A stretch of 64,000 bases of DNA from Salvia splendens. Its lineage: Eukaryota; Streptophyta; Magnoliopsida; Lamiales; Lamiaceae. Positions 20,218 to 30,096 of the stretch are shown piece by piece. The notes beneath the pieces are model-generated. The model did no database searches, was not told where the DNA came from, and was given only the letters and a program-made list of their open reading frames with translations. A program made the position numbers and the translations under genes. The stretch covers positions 2,418,001 to 2,482,000 of the forward strand of contig NC_056052.1 of assembly GCF_004379255.2 (NCBI RefSeq), given 5' to 3'. Within the stretch, counting starts at the first letter, position 1; every line of letters begins with the position of its first letter.

Positions 20218-21005
20218 TGTTGATTGTGTAAAAATCATGGATTAAATATGTCCGGTCAATGGATTTTGACCAAATAATAAATGTGACGAGACATTTAATT
20301 TTGTGAAATTAAATGACATAGCGTCGATTTACATTTTACGTAGATAAATGTAGTATATTCACTTTCTCAAATCCGATTTCCGGTGAGTGAGAAATAGTGG
20401 ATTAAAGTTGGGCATAATTAGCTTTTAATTAAAGCTTGGAGTTGGAGCTTAGGGAATAATTAACTAGTGTTAATTATCCCACATTGGAGGATTAACACAT
20501 CTTTTAATGTGTTTAAATTAAGTGACTTTATGTTACTTAATAATTATAGTGGACCAAGATGGGTGAAAGAGCCCACACACGCGCGCACGCGCGCGCCGCC
20601 GCCGCCCGCCCGAGCTCGTGCCCGTGCATGGTGGCTTGGCCTATAAATAGGCTAGCCATTCCACATTATTCACAAGCATTCTCAGCATCATCAGCTCTCT
20701 CCCTCTCTGCATTGTTTTTCTGTCGAAAGCTATGCCATCTCCTCCATCCAGTTCGCCGGAGCTCTGCTGATTGCGGTGCTGCATCAAAAGAGACGTAGCC
20801 GTTTTACCTTTGGGGACGACACGCCAAACCGAGAACACTACCGGGGCGTATCTCGTCTTGTGGGAAGAGGCCTCCTCGACTCGGCTATCATACTGGTTTA
20901 GTTGTTTCGATTTCTATTGTAATTTCATTAGTTCAGTTTCTCCTTTTCTTTCTTTCGGGTTGTATTACGCCCTACTGTTATCTCTTGTAATCCCAGAAAC
21001 CAACA
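20218..21005 (+). repeat. Probable solo LTR (copia-like)
   Basis: The block begins TGTTGATTGTG and ends AACCAACA, giving 5-bp inverted TGTTG/CAACA ends. It holds a TATA box (CTATAAATAG, about 20641-20650) followed by a GC-richer leader, as in an LTR with U3, R and U5. A run of alternating C, A and G (acacgcgcgcacgcgcgcgcc, about 20577-20598) lies just upstream of the TATA box. No primer site follows and no second copy exists here. The flanking five bases do not match, so the borders are uncertain. Short frames inside it are not credible genes. Confidence 0.45.
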
Positions 21006-23281
21006 GATTGTTGACATTAAGAGATGGTGACCACTTTCCATTTGTATAATTAATTGACCAAAGAGAGAGAAGGGTTAGGGAAGTTGGTGTAGCAAACTTT
21101 CTACTATTACTTTCACCATAGCTACTTATGCAAATTAATTGGATAATATATATGGATTTATTTGTGGTTGTGCATCTTTTCTAATTAAATCAGTATGCAT
21201 TATATTCTGCTTAAATTCGGTGAGAAGTTCAATTTATGAGGATCTTAAGGAATAAATATTCAGATTGTATATGAAATTCTGATGTAATTATAGAATGCAA
21301 ATGGCACGAAAACGAGTTGGAATTGAACGACATATAGCATTGATTCTAGCTAGAGTCTGATTTATTTATTTTTCCGCACAAAATCTTTGATTTTATTGTT
21401 GGGGACTTGTGGTGATCAGTTGTTTCGGACTCAATTTGTGAGAATAATTGTTGTGGGGTTTATAGACTAAATGGACTCTCTCTCTCTTTAACATGCTAGT
21501 CTTTTGCGATGAGCTTTTATATTTGGTCTGTAACAATAGCTTGTCGAAACCTTCTAACTTATTTTCTCATATAGTTCGAATATTATGTAGGCAATGACAA
21601 TCTCGAAGCCTTCCGAAATGAAGTAGCACATTAATATTCATGGACTGATCAACTATAAAATTAATATTTTGCTCCCCAACGTGATTCATATGTTATGAAT
21701 ATGACTCATTTGTAATTAATTGGTGATAAGCTTCAATTGATGATTATAAGCTTGCTGATTATATTTTTCTCATAATTAGTTACATATACTCAATGTTATC
21801 CACAAAGACTGGGATATTACAATCTCTACAACCTCATACTTCCATAATCAGCAAGAAATATATAATTTCACTGTGAGCTTCATATAAATGCTAAAAATCA
21901 TCAATTAACTAAGATAAGTATAGTATCAGTCTTCACGATAGATTGTCAAGATATATTCGGGTTGTGAATTTTTTTATTCTATAAGGAACTGATCAGGTGG
22001 TCTTTTGTGATCTTGGATACATCCACTACAACAACAAAAATCCATTAAAGACATTTTTAATGTAATTAAACACACAAATTTGTGTTTCTAAATAAATCAT
22101 CTTCAAAAAGCGTCCTTATTGAGTTATTGTTGATGTCTCAATTAAAATTAGAGAACGCAAATGAAAGTGTCCTAAAAAAGCATAAAATCAAGTAAATTTA
22201 TCTTTAATTTAGGAACACTTTCTTTTACGTTCTAACTTCTTGTTATAATAAAAGATGAACTTGTTTGCATGTGATAGTAATCAACAAAATAAAAGGCAAA
22301 TCAATAATTAACTTCTTTCTCATTTGTAAATAAAATTTACAATACTCAATTGTTTAATCATGTTTTTCAATATATAAACTCTAACGTCATCTTGTGTCCA
22401 AAGCATTGTGTGAACCACAATGCAATTGTGTATTGCATCTTCTATGACAAACATGCAACCCATAACAAGGTGTACACATCATAATACTATCTTGTATGAT
22501 TGTATGCTAAATATACTAAAGCTTTATATTTCACTCATATTCCCTTTGCATATTTTAGAAGAAAAGATATATATACATACAAGATATGTATAATACAAAA
22601 TGAAATATAAATTTGAAAAGGAAAACAAAATTACTTGAAACATATATATGTATGGCTGGCATATTGATGAAAGTCCAAATCTTACTTCATCATAGGCTTC
22701 TTTCAAACCTAAAACTCCATTTTCAAGTGTCAATATCATTTCCTCAATTTAGTCAACCAGCTATGAGTCAATGACGTGTGTGTATTGGATCCCTTTCCTC
22801 TCCACGTCACAATTTACCACCATAAAAAAGAGGAAAACAAGTAGGAGTAATTAAAACGACAGAATTATTATTATTATTTTAATTGTTATAATTTAATTTG
22901 CATTATCCTTACTATTTTCTTCATTTCAAATAAATTTGAATTTGCCTAGCGCTTAGCGCTAAATTAATTAGGACTATTGAATTGATAACGAAAGTAAGAA
23001 AGGATAAGCTTTTCGATAAAACACGCAGTTATTATAATTAATCAACGTCCAATCGAAAATAATTTCTAGAGGTATTTAGATACTACTCACTTAATTTGTC
23101 TCATAATAAGAGTCACATTTTACTTTTACCATAAGTGATAGGTTTCATATTCCACAAACTCACTTCACTCACATTCTTTTATAAAATCAATATAAAAAAA
23201 GTTGACATCATATTCCACTAAGTTTTCCAACCCGCAATTCTTTATATTTCTTAAAATTTGTGCTCACACTAATTGTAACTC
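21006..23281. other. AT-rich intergenic DNA with a possible CACTA end
   Basis: CACTACAACAACAAAAATCC at 22024-22043 looks like a plant CACTA-transposon terminus, but no opposite end is seen nearby. Around 23095-23240 there are phrases (ataataagagtcacattttact, split by a gap from cactcacattctttta) that resemble decayed Stowaway MITE interiors. No gene is recognised. Confidence 0.45.
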
Positions 23282-23743
23282 TTAGAGCATCCGCAGCGGT
23301 GGCGGTTGGCGCCACCGCCGTCCGTGCCAGCGGCAAGGCGAAGGACCGCCACCGCTGCAACCGCGCCGCTGGCACGGCGCTGCTCGATGTATCGAGCACG
23401 TCCGTGCCAGCGGACGCACACGTGGCGGTCTCCCATTCGCCAACGGCATAGCCGTTGGTTTCAAACATTTTTTTATTTTTTTTTTTTAAAAATCGGATTT
23501 TTATTAAAAAAATCGATAAAAAATAAAAAAAAAAAATTTGCACTTCCCCAAAAATTATATCCGTTGATAACCGTTTTTCCCCACTTTTTAATTTTTTTTT
23601 TATTTTTTTTACCCCAAAAATACACACTTTCATCTATAAATACCCCCAATTTCACTCCAAAAATTCACACTTTCACTACACAATTCTCATCATCAATCTC
23701 TCATATCCATTTTCATCTTCCTCTCACACCCTACAACACCACT

Positions 23744-24748
23744 ATGTCCGGTAACGACGACAACCCAAGCGGCTCTCACGGTTGGAACCCCGAATGGTTC
23801 GGTTCGCAACCGTTTCATAGTCCGGAAACGGAATATTCGGCCCCTCCTCTCACCCAAGATTCGGGCGTTCCGAGTGGCTACCGGCCATACCCAATCGACG
23901 ATCAAGGTGCCTCCGATGGGCGCTACGGGTGGACACCGGAGCCTAGGCCTCGCGCCCCTTCCCAAATGCCGAATCCTCCATCTCGCGCCGGTGTCCGCAC
24001 ACCGTACTCACCGGCGGAGATGGAAAGATTGTTCAAGGCGTACTTGGAAATCTCCGAAGATGCGGTGGTTGGAACGAACCAATCCGGCGATCACTTTTGG
24101 TGGCGCGTCTCTAGCCGGTACAATGCACACCGGCCGCCGGGAACGATCGAGCGCAACGAGAGTATGGTGCGCAACTGCATCGGCCGAGCCAACGAAGAAA
24201 TTGGCAAGTTCAACGGCTATTTCATCCAGGAGTCCCGGAATGCCGGGAGCGGCCGAAGCGAGGTCGACATCATCACCGCCTCGCTGAGCACCTACCAATC
24301 CATGAACGGTAAGTCGTTCAAATATCTTAACGTTTGGCAGGAGACGCGGACGCACCCGAAGTATAAGGGAGGCATAACATCCTCCTCTAGCGGCTCCTCC
24401 AAACGCTCACGGTCGGCATCCCTATCCGACGCCGGCGAAGAAGTGGCTAGCCAACTCGCCGAAGCTAACTTGGGTAGCCCCGATGCCCAACCAAGCGGTT
24501 CCCGACGCCGACCGCAAGGTAGGAAGAAGGCGGCGGCCGAACGACGTCGCGCCGCGACTCCATCTGCCCCTGCTCCCGAACCCGCACCCTATGTTCCACC
24601 TCCACCCCCGAACAACTCGTTGTGGGCCCTTTTGGCCCAACTCAATTTGGCCGATAGGTCAACTATGACCCCCACGCAACTTCAAACGCACGAGTCCATG
24701 ATATTGGGTCTCCAAAAACAATTGGGGTTGGTGCCGCCGGATGCGTAG
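23744..24748 (+). CDS. Harbinger ORF1-type MYB/SANT-like DNA-binding protein, intact
   Basis: An uninterrupted 334-aa frame starts at MSGNDDNPSGSHGWNPEW, about 460 bp inside the element. Longer upstream frames start in the terminal repeats and are unlikely. Residues 1-85 are Pro/Gly/Ser-rich. About 87-130 is a MYB/SANT-like segment (PYSPAEMERLFKAYLEISED, then HFWWRVSSRYN). FKYLNVWQE near 192-200 is the conserved Tyr/Trp motif of this family, followed by a Ser-rich stretch, a basic stretch (RRRPQGRKKAAAERRR) that may be a nuclear signal, a Pro tract and a C-terminal helix (MILGLQKQLGLVPP). In this superfamily ORF1 binds the terminal repeats and recruits the transposase in the nucleus. Here it stands without one. 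An adopted host function is possible, but nothing in the sequence shows it. Confidence 0.82.
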   Translation: MSGNDDNPSGSHGWNPEWFGSQPFHSPETEYSAPPLTQDSGVPSGYRPYPIDDQGASDGRYGWTPEPRPRAPSQMPNPPSRAGVRTPYSPAEMERLFKAYLEISEDAVVGTNQSGDHFWWRVSSRYNAHRPPGTIERNESMVRNCIGRANEEIGKFNGYFIQESRNAGSGRSEVDIITASLSTYQSMNGKSFKYLNVWQETRTHPKYKGGITSSSSGSSKRSRSASLSDAGEEVASQLAEANLGSPDAQPSGSRRRPQGRKKAAAERRRAATPSAPAPEPAPYVPPPPPNNSLWALLAQLNLADRSTMTPTQLQTHESMILGLQKQLGLVPPDA

Positions 24749-24772
24749 TCTTCCTCGGGTTATATTAGCCAA

Positions 24773-24868
24773 TAATTATGTAATTTTTAATTTTTAGGAG
24801 TTTAATTATGTAATTTTTAATTTTTAGTATTTTAATTATGTAATTTTTAATTTTTAGGATTTTAATTA
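24773..24868 (+). repeat. Tandem repeat after ORF1 of element D
   Basis: A unit of about 32 bp (ttaattatgtaatttttaat plus tttaggat) is repeated about three times with small changes, ending in a fourth partial copy. It lies in the probable 3' untranslated part of the ORF1 transcript. Confidence 0.75.
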
Positions 24869-25093
24869 TGTCTTTTTATTTTATTTGTAATTTGTTATTT
24901 TTATTGTGGTTTTTTTAATGAATTTTAGTATTATGAAAATGTTTTTGTGTAATTGAATTTTATATTAATTGTGCTCGTTCTTGCGGAAGAGCACAGTTGT
25001 GGGTGTTGTGCTCTTGCCAGAGAGCAGGCATGAATAGTACCGCCCGGGCCCACAACCGTGCCGCTGGCAAGAGCACGGTTGTGGATGCTCTTA

Positions 25094-25641
25094 TTGTGAG
25101 ACGTAGGAAGTAATATTAGGGTTAGACGAAAATGTCATGGCCGCCTCCCGATTTTGCAGAAAATTTTTTTTCGAAGAAGAATAGATCAAAAGAGAATATT
25201 TGTTTTTTCTCGATACCTAGATTATTGTTTTTTAAACTTACATTGTGAATACTCTACATTAATAAAGTAAAAATAAAACTCTTACCCGTTCGTTCAATTC
25301 AGACTATAAACTATTTCACCCCACTAAATTTATCCCCAAAAATTGATTATGTTTAGGATCGATTTTACCAAAAGAGAAAATTATATTAACTCATTTGATA
25401 CCAAACATGCATGTTTCTTATAACATACGCGAGAACCAAACCTTACGTAAAATTGCTGTCGGCACAAGTTTTGTCTTCCAAAATATTCAGTTAAATTGAA
25501 ACTAAGCCACACATTAAAAACAAAATAGAATAAGATAAAAATGTTACCTGCTTTAGCTTGTTTTTCACTCCTAATTAGTTCACAAAAGTCCGGAAATTAG
25601 TTAAACATTTTTTCACAATTTGAATAACAAATTACTATTGA
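25094..25641. other. AT-rich spacer between elements D and the hAT-like element
   Basis: I see no gene or element border in this stretch. Confidence 0.5.
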
Positions 25642-25649
25642 CTATAAAT

Positions 25650-26731
25650 CAATGGCGGATCCAGAAAGCCATTATCGTGGGGTCGAACTTATTACTAATA
25701 AATACTACTTTCATCTATCATCCTTTATTATGTGTCTAAGTTTTCCATTTTAGAACATTCCATATTAATTACTAATAAACCCCATATTTTTTTTATTAGA
25801 CCAAGGATATCCATTAGTGGATGTGATGACTATTTTTCATGCTGATTCGTAGCCACTTTAAAGGGTGGAACAATTGGCTATAAATTATACTTATACTGAC
25901 TAACTTCACTCGTATTTTATTTTAAAACTAATATATAATGGGAGGACTCAACATTCCACTAACATTTTCTACTCACTTTCTTCTATATTTCTTATAATTT
26001 GTGCAGGTCAAAGTGAAATATATACTTCCTCCGTCCGTGAAATATTGTCCTTATTTGACTCGTCCGGGTTTAAAGAAATGTAAAGAAAAGTGAATGGAAA
26101 AAACTAATGGAATGTGGGTTCCACATAATTTTATAATAAAATGTGATTGTAATGAGTTAGTGGAAAGTACATTTCATTTACCTAAAAGGAAAAAAAACAA
26201 AGTGGACAATAATTCACGGACGGATGTAAATGACAAAAATAGACAATATTTTACATATGGATGGAATATTAAAGGACAGTGAAAGTATAATATTAAAATA
26301 TATTTATGGTAATTATTCATCACGATTGAATATTATTAGGATTTGAAAACGAAATTTTAGATATAACAGTGGTTGAGAGATTGCTAGTGCCATTTACTTT
26401 TACATTTTCTATTGGCTTATGTTAAAAATTTGGGCTCATTAGAGAATAAAGTAATGGACTAACTCTATATCCATTTATTACCAATATGGCAATACCTATA
26501 TTCCCAATTCCCAATTCGCATCGTCTTCTTCAATCTTCCCAGCCTTCATTCTGCAACTCAGGTCCTCATCTTCCTCCAATCTTCCTGCCCAATCGTCTTC
26601 TGAAAATGGTTGTTGGGTTAGAGCGTCTGAACCTTGGGGTAGGAGAGACCTAGAAAGACCAAATCTACCAGTTTACCTAGCCGGTGGTGGGGTCGGCCGA
26701 CCCCGCTCGACCCCACCTAGATCCGCCGGTG
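25650..26731. mobile_element. hAT-type non-autonomous element with perfect 8-bp target duplication
   Basis: The left end CAATGGCGGATCCAG and right end CTAGATCCGCCGGTG are inverted repeats of the CAGNGGCGGANCCAG class known from plant hAT elements such as dTph1. CTATAAAT flanks both sides exactly (25642-25649 and 26732-26739), the 8-bp duplication typical of hAT insertion. It is 1082 bp long and encodes no transposase. A Stowaway-like MITE is nested at about 26026-26255. The right part (about 26480-26690) is less AT-rich and could be captured sequence. Confidence 0.82.
26026..26255. mobile_element. Stowaway-like MITE nested in the hAT element
   Basis: The left end CTTCCTCCGTCCGTGAAATA and the right part ATATTTTACATATGGATGG form imperfect inverted repeats of the plant mariner/Stowaway type (CTCCCTCCGTCC). 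The interior is AT-rich and has no gene. The right terminus is decayed, so the border is approximate. Confidence 0.6.
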
Positions 26732-26739
26732 CTATAAAT

Positions 26740-29160
26740 AATCAGTAATTTTGAATTACTCCTATTATTTTTAACAATATCGTGTCGAGGCTCTTTGCTA
26801 TGTTTCATTTTTAAATGTGAAACTTATAACTAAAGAATTAATATATTATGTTAAATATATATATTATAATATATAGCTTCTTCGACTGAGGTTCCTTGTC
26901 GGATGAAGTAGTCCCTCCACCCCCAACAATATACTATCACTATCATGTTTAGTTAATTTAAAGGAAGGGTTAATGTCATTGAAAAAATCTTTTTTACTAG
27001 TTGATTATATGATAGTTAAAATAAATAATATTTTTAAGTGGTAGTCAAACAACTGATTAATTTGCTTGCTCAAATGGGTTTCCACCCAATGCACTAAAAG
27101 TTCTACTTTATGTGTATTTACTTTTGTATATATTTTGCATCAGAGGTAATGTAATTGAATACATTTGTAAATTATAAAAGTGTTTACATTTGGTAAAGTG
27201 ATTTTTTTAATAGAAACATATGAGATTAAAAATCTAAAGCCCCACCTATATATATGTGGGGTAAAATCTTGCATTCTCACTAATTAGCCCCACCAATGAT
27301 CATTTTCAATTCCAACCATTTTCTAGAGTTGAACGACATTTATCCACAAATATACAAAATATAAATAAAAAGAATTAATTGTTTACACTGGTCACTAGTT
27401 GGCTCTAAGCTATTAATTAATTATGATAGACTTCCTAATTTTTCATAATAATGTTGGAGATTATTAAGAGATCCCAACCGCCATTCATAAACTGCGAATT
27501 GCTTATAAAAATTCTTATCATAACTTGTATACATTAATGCATGTTTAGTAATGCGAGTATGTTTTTACCATAAATAAAATTTATGAAATAAAAATGCCAA
27601 CAAATAAAACAAAAACAAAAAAAAATGATAAGAAATAAGAGCAAAATAAAAAAACAAAAGCGGTCCAAGCCTAGCATCGAAACACAACTGCGGCCCCAAG
27701 CACGATCTGCAGCCTGATTTGATCACGCGCAATGCACCACCTTGTGGCGGGACTCTGGCCTCATCGGGTCCGGACCAAAAATGTGGTGCGCTGTGAGTGC
27801 CTAATTATTAATCTTCAAACTACTAAAGACCAAAAAAGGTTAGGAAAGAAATGGATAATGTTTAATCTTATTTTATGATTTTTATTAACTATTTCAAAAA
27901 TAAATATGAAGCAAATTTCATTTTGATTAACAGATCAAACGTGAGACCAACAACCCAATTTGAAAGCCATTAAGAAAAGTGTGTAGGGCCACTCAAATCT
28001 ATGCTAATTTCATCATATCTTTAGCGTTTCAACCATGATCATCTATATTTCCTACATAAATTATAATGTTATATATTTAGGTGTATCCGTGTATGCATAC
28101 TTTACTTTATAGTTTGAAAATTACAATTTGATTTTTGAATGTTTTAATAAAAATGCTTTACGGGTTAGGTTGGAAATGTTTGATTTTTAAAAATATAATC
28201 CAAACCAAAAGAATACCGTTTTCACAACTAGGAACAACAATTAAAAATATTGATAAAATTTGAATTCACAATGAGACCATTTTTTATTACATTTCAATAT
28301 ATATTATTTAAACAATGATATTGGTAATAGTACACGACAAATTATGGGACACATGATATGTATGGCCATGGTGAACCCAAAATCATCTAAACTTAATTTT
28401 CATGATTATTAATATCTATTTTTTAAATAAATATACAGTCGGACTAATAACCATTTCAATTCATTTGAATTGACACTTAGACTCTTGCTCTTTGATTAAA
28501 TTAGACTAATGACACTGATTAAGTTAACTTCTACAAGACTCCACTCTTTAAATAGTATACTCCACATTTCAATCTCAATTTTCCCAACTGTTTTTGTCCA
28601 CTTAAGTGTTTCAAATTTTTGTTTAGTGAGATTATTAATATAATAATGTACTGGTTTGATGAATGTGCATGGAATAGTAATATACAATTATTAGAAATTG
28701 AAACTGCTTTGCTAATTAATTATGTGAGAAATATATCAACTAACTACTACCATCACCTGTGTTGTTGATTTGGAGATATGATATCAAACTAATTGATACA
28801 GCTAAGTATAGTATTGAGTTTGACAGTTGATTAAAATACTATGAGATGTATTTGAACATTGAATAATTAATGGAGTAAAATACTTTCAAGTTACTATCAT
28901 TGTCCCATATGTTCACTTGTTTTAATTACAGTACTTATGCAGTGTTCTTCTCAGATGTAATTTTGTGTTACTGGATTGAATTATTTAATTAAGAAAAAGT
29001 CAATTGCACATTTAAAATGAATTATTGTTTTAACTTTTACCCTCTAACTCCAAAATGTAATGTAACATGAATTTGAATTATACTCGCTTGATGGACCCAA
29101 AACCTTGTGTAATGGGCCAGACAAATAAAAAGTGGTTGCATCATAGTTTTATATACTTAC
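26740..29160. other. AT-rich intergenic DNA with one GC-rich island
   Basis: At 27659-27795 a GC-richer island of about 140 bp (from gcggtccaagcc to gtccggaccaaa) stands out from AT-rich flanks. Its ends carry loosely inverted GGTCC motifs, so it may be a small MITE. No gene is recognised. Confidence 0.45.
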
Positions 29161-29338
29161 TCCCTTCATATACGAAAAATAGTACTGGAACAGAACGACA
29201 CTCGCACAAGTTTTAATGTGCAATTGATAAAATATATGAGATTAATAGAATAATAATTGAAGTAGTGTTAGTGTAAAGTAGAACTCACATCATTAGTTTC
29301 CATAGTGAGAAAATTGGACTATTTTTCATAGACGAATA
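29161..29338. mobile_element. Stowaway-like MITE
   Basis: The left end CTCCCTTCATATACGAAAAA and the right end TTTTTCATAGACGAATAG are inverted repeats ending in the mariner/Stowaway CTCCCT.C motif. The interior of about 140 bp contains the phrases acaagttttaatgtgcaatt and agtgttagtgtaaagtag, which are common in such elements. TA flanks the left side. Confidence 0.6.
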
Positions 29339-30022
29339 GCATGTACCACAACAATTTAATGTGGTCGTGGAGAACTGGTTTATGGAATGGGGTTGTATAT
29401 AAAAACCTCAATTATAATATATACAGACTACGAACTGAGATAAATTATCCGCAAAGTAACAAGAATTTGTTACAAAATATACAAATTCAAATACGAACTA
29501 TAATGAAATCTCTAAGAAATTCTTCACAGTTTATATTTTAAAATTTTAATCATATTCTTATCTAGTTAGTGTAAATGATAAGGCTCCAAGAATTTGAATT
29601 TTGAACCCAAAAATGTGATAAAAGTATTAATTAGTAGCAGTATATGTATTTCATATGAACAAATTACGTTAGCTATTACATCATCTTTAAACAATAATAG
29701 TGCTACACGTACACAAGCATATTTACACTTTTCGTAAAATTAATAAAAAAAACACACACACAAATTTGAAATAGAAGAATGATTTGTAGTGCAAGGTCCC
29801 ACTTATGAACTTGACTTTATTTTGCATTTGTGGAAAACTTCAAAAAAAAGAGTACTGTAAAGCACGATTTAATGGATATGGTTACTGTAAAACACGATGT
29901 AATGGATATGGTTACTAGTTAAAAAAAGTATACCAAATCTAGTACAAAAAAAGAAAGTTGAAATGTAAGTTGTTTCACACACTAATTACCAACCCCAACC
30001 CTATCAGTAATTCTTTCTATTC
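29339..30022. other. Intergenic DNA downstream of the CAMTA gene
   Basis: It holds a 30-bp tandem duplication (29854-29914, actgtaaarcacgatktaat followed by ggatatggtt). No gene is seen. The CAMTA 3' untranslated region probably begins near 30096. Confidence 0.5.
29854..29914. repeat. Two-copy 30-bp tandem duplication
   Basis: The units differ at two positions only (aagcacgattta and aaacacgatgta), which points to a recent local duplication in otherwise plain intergenic DNA. Confidence 0.8.
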
Positions 30023-30096
30023 TTGACAAACTGTACGATTAAATCGATTAGTATGTCAAATTTACAAGTGCAATCTAGTCACACAATTTACCATCT

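Larger units (their letters stand above)
23285..25090 (+). mobile_element. Harbinger-type element D encoding only an intact ORF1
   Basis: Terminal repeats GAGCATCCGCAGCGG and its inverse partner GTTGTGGATGCTC are flanked on both sides by TTA (23282-23284 and 25091-25093), giving an element of 1806 bp. Subterminal repeats of the type CCGCTGGCACGG and CACCGCCGT lie at 23290-23430, and AAGAGCAC.GTTGTGG repeats at the right end. The single gene is an open ORF1; there is no transposase. It has no internal stop, so it is either young or under selection. Confidence 0.85.

Noticed and set aside
20559..20798. Short frames around the alternating CG tract
   Set aside because: They lie within a probable LTR upstream and across its TATA box, with low-complexity translation.
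22024..22043. CACTA transposon
   Set aside because: Only one CACTACAACAAC-type end is seen and no matching right end or transposase; too weak for an element call.
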